This document shows, in pieces, positions 11,404-22,797 of a stretch of 64,000 nt of DNA. A program made the translations under genes and the position numbers. How positions within the stretch are numbered: the first letter of the stretch is position 1; every line of letters begins with the position of its first letter. The notes under the pieces are model-generated. The model did no database searches. It had not been told where the DNA came from and saw only the letters and a program-made list of their open reading frames with translations. The stretch is from Spongilla lacustris (taxonomy: Eukaryota; Porifera; Demospongiae; Spongillida; Spongillidae): contig OX442416.1 in NCBI GenBank assembly GCA_949361645.1, forward strand, positions 184,887 through 248,886, read 5' to 3'.

Positions 11404-14400
11404 CTTTATGAGGATTGTGGGTGTGTAGATGTGTGGAGTGCCTAGGATTGTGGGTGTATAGATGTGTGGAGTGCCTAGGGTATGTGGGTGTGTACATGTG
11501 TGGGTTGTGGGTGTGTACATGTGTGGAGTGCTGTGCCTAGGGATTGTGGGTGTGTAGATGTGTGGAGTGCCTAGGGATTGTGGGTGTGTACATGAGTGGA
11601 TTGTGGGTATGTAGATGTGTGGAGTGTATAGGGATTGTGGGTGTGTACATGTGTGGAGTGCCTAGGGATTGTGAGTGCGTACATGTGCGGTGTCTAGGGA
11701 TTGTGGGTGTGTAGATGTGTGGAGTGCCTAGGATTGTGGGTGTATAGATGTGTGGAGTGCCTAGGGATTGTGGGTGTGTACATGTGTGGTGTGCATAGGG
11801 ATTGTGGGTGTGTATATGTGTGGAGTGCCTAGGGATTGTGAGTGTGTACATGTGCGGTGTCTAGGGATTATGGGTGTGTAGATGTGTGGAGTGCCTAGGA
11901 TTGTGGGTGTATAGATGTGTGGAGTGCCTAGGGATTGTGGGTGTGTACATGTGTGGTGTGCATAGGGATTGTGGGTGTGTACATGTGTGGAGTGAATAGG
12001 GATTGTGGGTGTGTACATACATGTGTGGAGGGTATAGGGATTGTGGGTGTGTACATGTGTGGAGTGTATAGGGATTGTGGGTGTGTACATGTGTGGAGTG
12101 TTAGGGATTGTGGGTGGGTACATGTGTGGAGTGTATAGGGATTGTGGGTGTGTACATGTGTGGAGTGCCTAGGGATTGCAGGTGTGTACATGTATGGAGG
12201 GTATATGGGGATTCTGGGTGTGTACATGTGTGAAGTGTATAGGGATTGTGGGTGTGTACATGTGAGGAGTGTTAGGGATTGTGGGTGGGTACATGTGTGG
12301 AGTGTATAGGGATTGTGGGTGTGTACATGTGTGGAGTGCCTAGGGATTGCAGGTGTGTGCATGTGTGAAGTGTCTAGGGATTGTGGGTGTGTACATGTGT
12401 GAAGTGTATAGGGATTGTGGGTGTGTAGTTGTGTGGAGTGCCAAGGGATTGTGGGTGTGTATGTACATGTGTGGAGTGCCTAGGGATTGTGGGTGTGTAG
12501 ATGTGAGATGTGTGGGTTGTGGGTGTGTACATGTGTGGAGTGCCTAGGGATTGTGGGTGTGTACATGTGTGGAGTGTATAGGGATTGTGGGTGTGTACAT
12601 GTGTGGAGTGTTAGGGATTGTGGGTGGGTACATGTGTGGAGTGCATAGGGATTGTGGGTGTGTACATGTGTGGAGTGCCTAGGGATTGCAGGTGTGTGCA
12701 TGTGTGAAGTGTCTACGGATTGTGGGTGTGTACATGTGTGAAGTGTATAGGGATTGTGGGTGTGTAGTTGTGTGGAGTGCCTAGGGATTGTGGGTGTGTA
12801 TGTACATGTGTGGAGTGCCTAGGGATTGTGGGTGTGTAGATGTGAGATGTGTGGGTTGTGGGTATGTACATGTGTGGAGTGCCTAGGGATTGTGGGTGTG
12901 TACATGTGTGCAGTGCCTAGGGATTGTGGGTGTGTACATGGGTGGGTTGTGGGTGTGTACATGTGTGGAGTGCCTAGGGATTGTGGGTATGTACATGTGT
13001 GGAGTGTATAGGGATTGTGTGTGGAGTGCCTAGGGATTGCAGGTGTGTACATGTGTGGAGGGTATATGGGGATTCTGGGTGTGTGCATGTGTGAAGTGCC
13101 TAGGGATTGTGGGTGTGTACATGTGTGAAGTGTCTAGGGATTGTGGGTATGTACATGTGTGGAGTGCATAGGGATTGTGGGGGTGTAGATGTGTGGAGTG
13201 CCTAAGGATTGTGGGTGTGTACATGTGTGGTGTGCATAGGGATTGTGGGTGTGTACATGAGTGGAGTGAATAGGGATTGTGGGTGTGTACATACATGTGT
13301 GGAGGGTATAGGGATTGTGGGTGTGTATATGTGTGGAGTGTATAGGGATTGTGGGTGTGTACATGTGTGGAGTGTATAGGGATTGTGGGTGTGTACATGT
13401 GTGGAGTGCCTAAGGATTGTGGGTGTGTACATGTGTGGTGTGCATAGGGATTGTGGGTGTGTACATGAGTGGAGTGAATAGGGATTGTGAGTGTGTACAT
13501 ACATGTGTGGAGGGTATAGGGATTGCGGGTGTGTACATGTGTGGAGTGTACATGTATAGGGATTGTGGGTGTGTACATGTGTGGAGTGTATAGGGATTGT
13601 GGGTGTGTACATGTGTGGAGTGTATAGGGATTGTGGGTGTGTACATGTGTGGAGTACCTAGGGATTGCAGGTGTGTACATGTGTGGAGGGTATATGGGGA
13701 TTCTGGGTGTGTGCATGTGTGAAGTGTCTAGGGATTGTGGGTGTGTACATGTGTGGAGTGCATAGGGATTGTGGGTGTGTACATGTGTGGAGTGAATAGG
13801 GATTGTGGGTGTGTACATACATGTGTGGAGGGTATAGGGAATGTGGGTGTGTACATGTGTGGAGTGTATAGGGATTGTGGGTGTGTAGTTGTGTGGAGTG
13901 CCTAGGGATTGTGGGTGTGTACATGTGTGAAGTGTCGGGATTGCGGGTGTGTACATGTGTGGAGTGCATAGGGATTGTGGGTATGTACATGTGTGGAGTG
14001 TATAGGGATTGTGTGTGGAGTGCCTAGGGATTGTGGGTGTGTAGATGTGTGGAGTGCCAAGGGATTGTGGGTGTGTAGATGTGTGGAGTGCCTAGGGATT
14101 GTGGGTGTGTACATGTGTGGAGTGCCTAGGATTGTGGGTGTGTACATGTGTGGAGTGCCTAGGGATTGTGGGTATGTACATGTGTGGAGTGTATAGGGAT
14201 TGTGTGTGGAGTGCCTAGGGATTGTGGGTGTGTAGATGTGTGGAGTGCCAAGGGATTGTGGGTGTGTAGATGTGTGGAGTGCCTAGGGATTGTGGGTGTG
14301 TACATGTGTGGAGTGCCTAGGGATTGTGGGTGTGTACATAGGTGGGTTGTGGGTGTGTACATGTGTGGAGTGCCTAGGGATTGCGGGTATGTACATGTGT

Positions 14401-14838
14401 GGAGTGTATAGGTGGAGTGCCTAGGGATTGTGGGTGTGTAGATGTGTGGAGTGCCTAGGGATTGTGGGTGTATAGATGTGAGATGTGTGGGTTGTGGGTA
14501 TGTACATGTGTGGAGTGCATAGGGATTGTGGGTGTGTAGATGTGTCGAGTGCCTAAGGATTGTGGGTGTGTACATGTGTGGAGTACATAGGGATTGTGGG
14601 TGTGTACATGTGTGGAGGGTATAGGGATTGTGGGTGTGTACATAAGTGGGTTATGGGTATGTACATGTGTGGAGTGCATAGGGATTCTGGGTGTGTAGAT
14701 GTGTGGAGTGCCTAGGGATTGTGGGTGTGTAGATGTGAGATGTGTGGGTTGTGGGTGTGTACATGTGTGGAGTGCATAGGGATTGTGGGTGTGTACATGT
14801 GTGGAGTGCCTAGGGATTGTGGGTGTGTTGCAGTGGAA
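11404..14838 (+). repeat. 34-bp G/T-rich minisatellite, forward block
   Basis: About 100 tandem copies of a 34-bp unit, GGGATTGTGGGTGTGTACAT then GTGTGGAGTGCCTA, with frequent variants (GTATA, GCATA, TAGATG). Groups of variants recur, for example a block of about 190 bp near 13975-14165 repeated at 14166-14411, so higher-order repeats exist. All six frames are partly open because of the repeat; none is taken as coding. Confidence 0.95.
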
Positions 14839-14849
14839 GTAGCTAATCC

Positions 14850-15186
14850 CTAGGCACTCCACTCACATACAAACCCACAATCCCTATGCACTTCACACAT
14901 GTACATACCCACAACCCACACAGGTACACACCCACAATCCCTTGGCACTCCACACATGTACACACCTACAACCCACACATGTACACACCCACAATCCCTA
15001 GGCACTCCACACATGTACACACCCACAATTCCTAGGCACTCCACACATGTACACACCCACAATCCCTAGGCACTCCACACATGTACACACCCACAATCCC
15101 TAGGCACTCCACACATGTACACACCCACAATCCCTAGGCACTCCACACATGTACACACCCACAATCCCTAGGCACTCCATACATGT
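14850..15186 (-). repeat. 34-bp minisatellite, inverted block
   Basis: The same unit in reverse complement (CTAGGCACTCCACACATGTA followed by CACACCCACAATCC). It begins within about 12 bases of the end of the forward block, so the array changes strand abruptly at about 14840 around GCAGTGGAAGTAGC. Confidence 0.95.
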
Positions 15187-15650
15187 ACATCACAGCTGAT
15201 CAATTGAACGGGTATACGCTTACGCTCAACTATGCTAAATTAGTGAGTGCGTATGCTTGATAGAGTGCGTAGGATGATAACATACCTTCAAGGCTTCAAC
15301 GACCTCAAGTACCGTTACGGTGGTGAAGTGTGCAAAGTGAGTAGACGTGTAGATGTACTACTAACATGTTCAAAATATGTAGATCTTTGCACGTATTCCC
15401 CGCAGTGGTGAGTCTTGCCGCGGCCACTCATTATATTTGAATTCGGAATAGATGACCTGTATCACGTGACCCTGAAGTAAAATTATAACTATGCAGTGCG
15501 GACGCGCGGTACCGTACGGTAGTGTTCGTCGATTACCGTTCGAAAATACACGGGTAACGTCACTAAACGTCTCCGTGAAATTTACGTGGAAGTCCGTCGT
15601 GATTGAAAGAGACGGGGCACCGTTGCAATCCGTCTCCGGACAGCGGTTTC
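15187..15650. other. Right subterminal region of the CACTA-like element
   Basis: Unique CpG-containing sequence with repeated ACGGT/ACCGT words in both orientations (for example GTACCGTACGGT and GATTACCGTTCG). It matches in style, though not by alignment, the left subterminal region at 7463-7690. No coding signal was seen. Confidence 0.5.
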
Positions 15651-15656
15651 GCTGTG

Positions 15657-15862
15657 TCCGTGCCAGTATTGCAATGTTCGATACCCCACCGGGTTCACAC
15701 CCGCCATAACTTTAGGTAGGAGTAATGAAATCGCTTCAAATTCGTTTTGTAGGTAGAGAGGTCCTATACCTATCGATTTCTTCTGTTCGTTAATTTTTAT
15801 GTCATCCGTTACGGAGATACAGCGGCGCAAAGTTGGTACACGTTTCCCGCTCGAATCGCGCC
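15657..15862 (-). repeat. Continuation of the foldback satellite
   Basis: The second part of the minus-oriented unit interrupted by the CACTA-like element. It starts at TCCGTGCCAGTATTGC and runs to the outer edge TTTCCCGCTCGAATCGCGCC, then passes directly into the promoter of the right-arm pseudogene, mirroring 4398. Confidence 0.85.
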
Positions 15863-15977
15863 GTTGGACGTGCGAGGCCCGCTTCCATTCATCAAAGCAC
15901 ATGAATATGCAACTACTTCCTGTGGGCCGAGACTTTGATAACTTATAGCCACACCCATACTGTGCTAGCTAGATCTG

Positions 15978-17426
15978 ATGGGTAAGTATTTAATGTATCG
16001 TCCCTGTCACAGTTGTTATTCGTTATCTCCTATGTAGATAACGGATATGGCGACGTCCACTGAAGACAACACACTCGCAAGAGTTTCAATCGGCGGACGA
16101 GTTTGAGCGATACGGATACGACGATCGATATTCAAGATACATTCGACGAGGGGGGGAGATTGAGAACGGTAGTGACGGCGGTTATACTACTGACGATGGT
16201 GGTTGTAGGGAGTAAGCAGCCCCTAAATGACTAAGAGCCAGCAGCCCTAGTCTCGTACCCAGACCCTGATTCCCACAGCTGCGGATGGACACCAGCCCCA
16301 CCCCCACATATGCCTCGCTACATTGCAAGTCCAGACAGCAGCCCCGCATAACCAACAGCAGACGCCACCAACCCGCACTACCTATGGAACCACCTGCCCA
16401 TATCAGACCCTTATACACACGAGCCACAAACTAACCAATGGGGTCAGCCTCCACAATAGTATACCAGTGGAGACACTGCTATCCCTCTTGCTGCAAATGG
16501 AGTTGGCAGCCCCCACAATTTCAATCAAGGGAAGCCACACATCCCAATGAATGGACTTACAGCAGAACCTAGCTGACTGTGTCCGGCAGTGTGGCCAGGA
16601 TGTCACTTGTGTGTCACAGCTGTACCAGGACTGGAATGCCTTCTTGGGCCAGTGGTTTGGTCCTCTGGTTGGCCTAGGACACTACTGCACATTTGAGTTT
16701 GATCAAGACCACCCTGGTGTCGTGAGGATGGAGACCTTGCCATGGGACACAAACCCCACCGAGGTAACCATGCTGAGAGCTGGAGTGGCCATAAAGGACA
16801 TTAGGCTTATCAGAGCCAAGTGATGCCACCTGTTATTACCCCCAAGTGGATTGTCCCTGACGCGGTCACTGTACCTGTACGAGAAGGTGAGGGAATACGT
16901 TCGTGACCCCAAGAAAAGGGACAAGGTGTGTCCAAAGCCTTCACAAAGCTCAGAGGCCAACTCTTCCTATACATGCGGTAATGCTTCATCCCATGCAGTA
17001 GCAAAAAATGACAAACCAAGACCTTCCTCACTTACCTACTGTTGAGGGTCATAAGTATGCAGATGACACTCACAGTGAATTGCAAGGTGAAGGCAATAGC
17101 TGTGTTTCTGGCAGGAGGAAATGCAGACCCAGGTCTGAACTAATCCTTGCCTACCAATGCACTGTACATGTATGTGGCAAGAAGTATGCCAGTAGCCAGG
17201 CCCCCTGTCCCCGCACAAAAAGAACACTCACAAGCAGCCTGCTGTTCCAGGTGACGAACACGGATTCCAGTGTCAACAAAGGAAGCCAGGGTCCACCCAA
17301 GCGCAGGCCGCGAGGCGTACGCTAAAATCTGAAATTGACAGGCCATTTTCCTGTTCAATGTGTGGCAAGACGTACAGCACCCCAGCCGCACTGTATACTT
17401 ACAACAAGACCAACAATGGTTCATGA
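15978..17426 (+). pseudogene. Decayed C2H2 zinc-finger gene, right-arm copy
   Basis: Mirror copy of the pseudogene at 2930-4279. It has ATGG then donor GTAAGT at 15978-15987, a 56-bp intron ending in TAG at 16037, and the acidic segment QEFQSADEFERYGYDD in a shifted frame ending TAA at 16213-16215. The mid-domain is open at 16551-16823 (LADCVRQCGQDVTC, AFLGQWFGPLVGLGHY), is cut by TGA at 16821-16823, and continues in the same frame to 17045 with HLLLPPSGLSLTRSLYLYEK and VREYVRDPKKRDKVCPKPS. So the TGA interrupts one continuous coding sequence. The first finger has lost its histidines here (CGKKYASSQAPCPRTK). A second finger, RPFSCSMCGKTYSTPAALYT, keeps the cysteines but has Tyr and Asn where His is expected. 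Each copy keeps parts the other has lost. Confidence 0.6.
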
Positions 17427-17474
17427 CAAATGAACCATATTGTGAGATGCATGCTTTTTATATAGTTTAAGGTC

Positions 17475-17980
17475 ACCTCTGCAGTGTACACCATACATCT
17501 GTGTCGTTAAGGGGTTAACTCTGTATACCATACATCTGTGTCATCAAGGGGTTACCTGTACACCATGCATCTGTGTTGTTAAGGGGTTACCTCTGTACAC
17601 TTTGTGTATGTGTTGTTAAGGTATCACCTGTACACCATACATCTGTGGCATCAAGCGGTTACCTGTATACCATACATCTGTGTCATCAAGCGGTTACCTG
17701 TACACCATACATCTGTGTCGTACCTCTGTATACCTTATGTATGTGTTGTTAAGGGGTCACCTGTACACTGTACATCTGTGTCGTTAAGGGGTTACCTCTG
17801 TAAACCTTATGTATGTGTCGTTAAGGGATTACCTCTGTACACCATACATCTGTGTCATCAAGGGGTTACCTGTACACCATACATCTGTGTCGTTAAGGGG
17901 TTACCTTTATACACCGTATGTATGTGTTGTTAAGGGGTTACCTCTTGTGTGTACCCCATACATCTGCGTCATCAAGGGGG
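17475..17980 (-). repeat. 36-bp minisatellite C, right array, part 1
   Basis: Reverse complement of the array at 1990-2885 (CATACATCTGTGTCGTTAAG then GGGTTACCTCTGTACAC). It is interrupted at 17981 by the 2.6-kb element and resumes at 20624. Confidence 0.9.
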
Positions 17981-18189
17981 TACTCAAGGCAGTTAAGGAC
18001 GGGTCCCAAAATTTTGACGCGCGCATGCCATAATACGCGGCGCGCGCGTGTTTGGAATTACGTATGTAATTAACGCGTAACGTACGTTCTAGAAGTGCTA
18101 GTGCCAAGTACAAAAGTTCGCTTGTGTACATTTAGTTGTTCACGTCATGTATACTGGAGTGTGCTCTTCTATACTTTGCGTTCGTTTTT

Positions 18190-18540
18190 TGTATCTAAGT
18201 CTTGTACGCTTGTGAGCTAGAATACGGATGTACGCTTGTGTAATAGTCTGGCGTAGCCACACCTTCGGTGGATTCACAAGGGTGTGGCTACGCCGGAGGA
18301 TGTGTCCCTTGTACGTTTATGGGGTGTACATGTGTAACCGTGTGTTCCTGCTTGTGTGGTGTGCCTCTTGTATTTTGTCCCTTGTACGCTTATGGCGTGT
18401 GTCCCTTATAACTATTATACGCCTGTATGCCTGTGGTGGTACGCTTATAGGGTGTGTCCCTTGCACGTGCTTATGGGGTGTTTTCCTTTGTATTTGTATC
18501 TTAAAAGAGGCACTTGTATTTGTATCTTCCAACCTGCTAA
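18190..18540 (+). repeat. Degenerate short tandem repeats
   Basis: Irregular repeats of GTGTGTCCCTTGTACGCTTA with GGGTGT spacers inside the 2.6-kb element. A nearby hairpin arm pair GTGTAGCCACACC-like (GGCGTAGCCACACCTTCGG and GGGTGTGGCTACGCC) lies at 18250-18293. Nothing coding was seen. Confidence 0.5.
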
Positions 18541-18557
18541 TATGCCACAGGAGTGGT

Positions 18558-19803
18558 GACACAGTGCTTTGGGGTCACTCAATGACTGGTTTCGAGTGTG
18601 TTGCCACCACAGTGACACTGTTGGTATCCACCCCTCTGTAGACCCCCAACCTTTCTATACACAAACCACAATCTCTCACCCTTCTTATATACCACAGGAA
18701 TAGTGATGTTGGCCCTGCCCCAAACACACCCAGGACTAGGGGACCATCATCCACAACACTTCTGCACTCCGCTTGTGCGCTGTGTCCATACCCCTGGGAA
18801 GACGGCAGGCTTTCTGCCTCTCAAGTCCCCAGTCCACTACTAGCAAAACACACTCTATAGCCACAGTTGTCATGACAGCAAGACTGTTGTCATGACACAG
18901 TGCTTTGGGGTCACTCCATGACTGGTTTGGAGTGTGTTGCCACCACAGTGACTCTGTTGGTATCCACCCCTCTGTAGACCCCCAACCTTTCTATACACAA
19001 ACCACAACCTCTCACCCTTCTTATATGCCACAGGAATAGTGATGTTGGCCCTGCCCCAAACACACCCAGTACATGGGGACCATCATCCACAACACTTCTG
19101 CACTCCACTTGTGTGCTGTGTCCATACCCCTGGGAAGACAGCAGGCTTTCTGCCTCTCAAGTCCCCAGTCCACTACTAGCAAAACACACTCTATAGCCAC
19201 AGTTGTCATGACAGCAAGACTGTTGTCATGACACAGTGCTTTGGGGTCACTCCATGACTGGTTTGGAGTGTGCTGCCACCACAGTGACTCTGTTGGTATC
19301 CACCCCTCTGTAGACCCCCAACCTTTCTATACACAAACCACAACCTCTCACCCTTCTTATATGCCACAGGAATAGTGATGTTGGCCCTGCCCCAAACACA
19401 CCCAGTACATGGGGACCATCATCCACAACACTTCTGCACTCCACTTGTGTGCTGTGTCCATACCCCTGGGAAGACAGCAGGCTTTCTGCCTCTCAAGTCC
19501 CCAGTCCACTACTAGCAAAACACACTCTATAGCCACAGTTGTCATGACAGCAAGACTGTTGTCATGACACAGTGCTTTGGGGTCACTCCATGACTGGTTT
19601 GGAGTGTGTTGCCACCACAGTGACTCTGTTGGTATCCACCCCTCTGTAGACCCCCAACCTTTCTATACACATACCACAATCTCTCACCCTTCTTATATGC
19701 CACAGGAGTAGTGATGTTGGCCATGCCCCAAACACACCCAGGACTAGGGGACCATCATCCACAACACTTCTGCACTCCACTTGTGCGCTGTGTCCATACC
19801 CCT
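18558..19803 (+). repeat. 336-bp satellite, 3.7 copies
   Basis: Exact period 336 bp: GACACAGTGCTTTGGGGTCA starts at 18558, 18894, 19230 and 19566. Copies 2 and 3 are nearly identical and the outer ones slightly diverged, which is typical of unequal exchange. Minus-strand open frames recur once per unit but carry no recognisable domain. Confidence 0.95.
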
Positions 19804-20181
19804 TCTGTATTATATATTCTTGCATGCGTGCCTGGCAAGGCTTGCATGTAACGTTCTGTGTACCACATCACATGCAGGGCATCTTTAGTATTAATTTATG
19901 TTCCCCAGTATGTTCAAATGGTCAGCCGGGCTGCATAGTGGATTCATAATATTTTGGCTTCCATATGACTCAATTCAATGTAGGATATATATATTGCATT
20001 GTCAGAAGCTGTCAACTGGATTGTTCCCGCTCCCGCCAAAATGTATCTGGCCGTCTCAAAAACATGAAATGGCCGCTTTGACGGACTCGTATCAGAAGGC
20101 TCATAAGGCGAACGCCTAAACGCTGCTTTTGTCTGAACTAACGTACGGCTATAGAACGTAGGTAAGTTTTCCTAACAGGGT

Positions 20182-20406
20182 ATGAAACCTGCTTTGAATA
20201 GCAATTCTCCGTTGGCGAGTAATAATATTATGAATACGCTAATGGTATTATCCGACGTGGAATATATACGTTTTGGGGGTTATCTTCCTTCTATGAACTC
20301 CGGCAAACAAGCAGGCATAAAATTTGGTTGCATCACCCCTTTGCCAACATTTCCGTACAAACAAAAACAACAAATACCCCCGATAACCCGTCCGCCTATT
20401 GACTAG
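20182..20406 (+). CDS. Candidate coding fragment in the 2.6-kb element
   Basis: A 74-codon frame starting MKPALNSNSPLASNNIMNTL, with a protein-like middle (MVLSDVEYIRFGGYLPSMN) and a Gln/Pro-rich end, stopping at TAG near the right terminus. Upstream at 20158-20167 lies a good donor (GTAG-GTAAGT). It could be an exon of the gene once carried by the element; no family is recognised and chance is possible. Confidence 0.2.
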   Translation: MKPALNSNSPLASNNIMNTLMVLSDVEYIRFGGYLPSMNSGKQAGIKFGCITPLPTFPYKQKQQIPPITRPPID

Positions 20407-20623
20407 TTTGACTATTATAAAGTTCTACTTCAGAGCTCTGCAATTCACAACCTGAAGAGATTTACTTCCTAACACAGCGTTTCTCTGAACCAACTTTCAT
20501 AGAAGACTTGAACAATATGTCGATACGGCCGATCTGCAGTGTGAGCTTTAAGAAAATATAAAGTTATCATTGTATAATTTTCACGTGAAAAATTATTGGG
20601 GGCCCGTCCTTAACTGCCTTGAG

Positions 20624-21985
20624 TACCTGTACACCATACATCGGTGTGGTACCTCTGTATACCTTATGTATGTGTCGTTAAGGGGTTACCTGTACACCAT
20701 ACATCTGTGTCGTTAAGGGGTTAATTCTGTATACCTTATGTATGTGTTGTTAAGGGGTCACCTGTACACCATACATCTGTGTCATCAAGGGGTTACCTGT
20801 ACACCATACATCTGTGTCGTTAAGGGGTTACCTTTATACACCTTATGTATGTGTTGTTAAGGGGTTACCTCTTGTGTGTACCCCATACATCTGTGTCATC
20901 AAGGGGTTACCTGTACACCATACATCTGTGTCATCAAGGGGGTACCTGTACACCATACATCTGTGTCGTACCTCTGTATACCTTATGTATGTGTTGTTGA
21001 GGGGTCACCTGTACACTGTACATCTGTGTCGTTAAGGGGTTACCTCTGTAAACCTTATGTATGTGTCGTTAAGGGATTACCTCTGTACACCATACATCTG
21101 TGTCATCAAGGGGTTACCTGTACACCATACATCTGTGTTGTTAAGGGGTTACCTTTATACACCTTATGTATGTGTTGTTAAGGGGTTACCTCTTGTGTGT
21201 ACCCTATACATCTGCGTCATCAAGGGGGTACCTGTACACCATACATCTGTGTCGTTAAGAGGATACCTCTGTAAACCTTATGTATGTGTCGTTAAGGGGT
21301 TACCTCTGTACACCATACATCTGTGTCATCAAGGGGTTACCTGTACACCATACATCTGTGTTGTTAAGGGGTTACCTCTGTACACCTTATGTATGTGTTG
21401 TTAAGGGGTTACCTCTATACACCTTATGTATGTGTTGTTAAGGGGTTACCTCTTGTGTGTACCCCATACATCTGTGTCATCAAGGGGTTACCTGTACACC
21501 ATACATCGGTGTGGTACCTCTGTATACCTTATGTATGTGTCATTAAGGGGTTACTTGTACACCATACATCTGTGTCGTTAAGGGGTTAATTCTGTATACC
21601 TTATGTATGTGTTGTTAAGGGGTCACCTGTACACTGTACATCTGTGTCGTTAAGGGGTTACCTCTGTACACCATACATCTGTGTCATCAAGGGGTTACCT
21701 GTACACCATACATCTGTGTTGTTAAGGGGTTACCTCTGTACACTTTGTGTATGTGTTGTTAAGGTATCACCTGTACTCCATACATCTGTGTCATCAAGGG
21801 GTTACCTGTACACCATACATCTGTGTCGTTAAGGGGATACCTCTGTACACCTTATGTATGTGTTGTTAAGGGGTCACCTGTACACCATACATCTGTGTCG
21901 TTAAGGGGTTACCTCTGTACATCTTATGTATGTGTCATTAAGGGATATCCTGTACACCATACATCTGTGTCGTTAAGGGTTTTTT
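20624..21985 (-). repeat. 36-bp minisatellite C, right array, part 2
   Basis: Continuation of the inverted minisatellite after the 2.6-kb insertion, with groups of units repeated as blocks (for example the stretch from about 20810 recurs near 21150). Ends with TTTTTTTACTTTTCACG, matching in mirror the edge at about 1990-2010. Confidence 0.9.
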
Positions 21986-22052
21986 TACTTTTCACGTAGT
22001 GGTGATGTAATCCATCTGATGCTGTGAAAATCTAAGTCTGGGTACGAGACTA

Positions 22053-22797
22053 GTAATGACAGTGGTCCCATTTACATCCTGTACTTGTGCCTGCTGTGGG
22101 ATCAAATCCATGGTCCCATTTACATCCTGTATGTGTGTATTTTGGGGTCAAATCCATGGTCCCATTTACACACTGTAGGTGTATCTATTGTGTGGTCAAA
22201 TCCATGGTCCCATTTACACCCTGTACTTGTGTCTGTTGTGGGGTCAAATGCATGATCCTATTTACACCCTGTACTTGAGTCTGTTTTAGGGTCAAATCTA
22301 TGGTCCCATTTACACACTGTAGGTTTATCTATTGTGTGGTCAAATCCATGGTCCAATTTACACCCTGTACTTGTGTCTGTTGTGGGGTCAAATGCATGAT
22401 CCTATTTACACCCTGTACTTGAGTCTGTTTTAGGGTCAAATCTATGGTCCCATTTACACCCTAAACTTGTGTCTGTTGTGAAATCAAATCCATGGTTCCA
22501 TTTACACCCTGCATGTACTTGTGATCAAATCCATGGTCTCATTTACACCGTGTTCTTGTGTCTATTGTGGGATATTTGTGGGATCAAATCCATGGTCCGA
22601 TTTACACCCTGTACTTGTGTCTGTTGTGGGGTCAAATGCATGATCCTATTTACACCCTGTACTTGAGTCTGTTTTAGAGTCAAATCTATGGTCCCATTTA
22701 CACCCTAAACTTGTGTCTGTTGTGAGATCAAATCCATGGTTCCATTTACACCCTGCATGTACTTGTGATCAAATCCATGGTCTCATTTACACCCTGT
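22053..22797 (-). repeat. 48-bp minisatellite B, right array
   Basis: Reverse complement of the array at 740-1945 (GGTCAAATCCATGGTCCCAT, TTACACCCTGTACTTGTG). This is the outer end of the large inverted repeat; beyond it the two arms differ. Confidence 0.9.

Larger units (their letters stand above)
7451..15656. mobile_element. CACTA/EnSpm-like DNA transposon, 8206 bp, TSD TCC
   Basis: The ends are perfect 12-bp inverted repeats, CACAGCGAAACC at 7451 and GGTTTCGCTGTG ending at 15656, flanked by a 3-bp duplication TCC (7448-7450 and 15657-15659). Removing the element and one TCC restores the satellite sequence CTTGCTCCGTGCCAGTATTG seen in intact units. Both subterminal regions carry many ACGGT/GACGGT motifs in both orientations. 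A CAC terminus, 3-bp TSD and subterminal repeats are known features of the CACTA (EnSpm) superfamily. The interior holds unique DNA and a large minisatellite but no recognisable transposase, so the copy is probably non-autonomous or decayed. Confidence 0.8.
17983..20623. mobile_element. 2.6-kb TIR element inserted at TA/GTAC
   Basis: The ends are inverted repeats CTCAAGGCAGTTAAGGACGG at 17983 and its complement ending at 20623. Uninterrupted units elsewhere in the minisatellite (for example around 20938) read AAGGGGGTACCTGTAC; here the same site is split so that TA, or equally GTAC, is present on both sides. The TIR core is therefore 19-21 bp with a 2- or 4-bp TSD that cannot be told apart. 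A TA TSD would suit Tc1/mariner or another TA-targeting family. The inside holds the 336-bp satellite and no recognisable transposase. Confidence 0.75.

Noticed and set aside
13030..13956. 308-codon Thr/His-rich frame
   Set aside because: Translation of the 34-bp minisatellite, with similar frames on the other strand.
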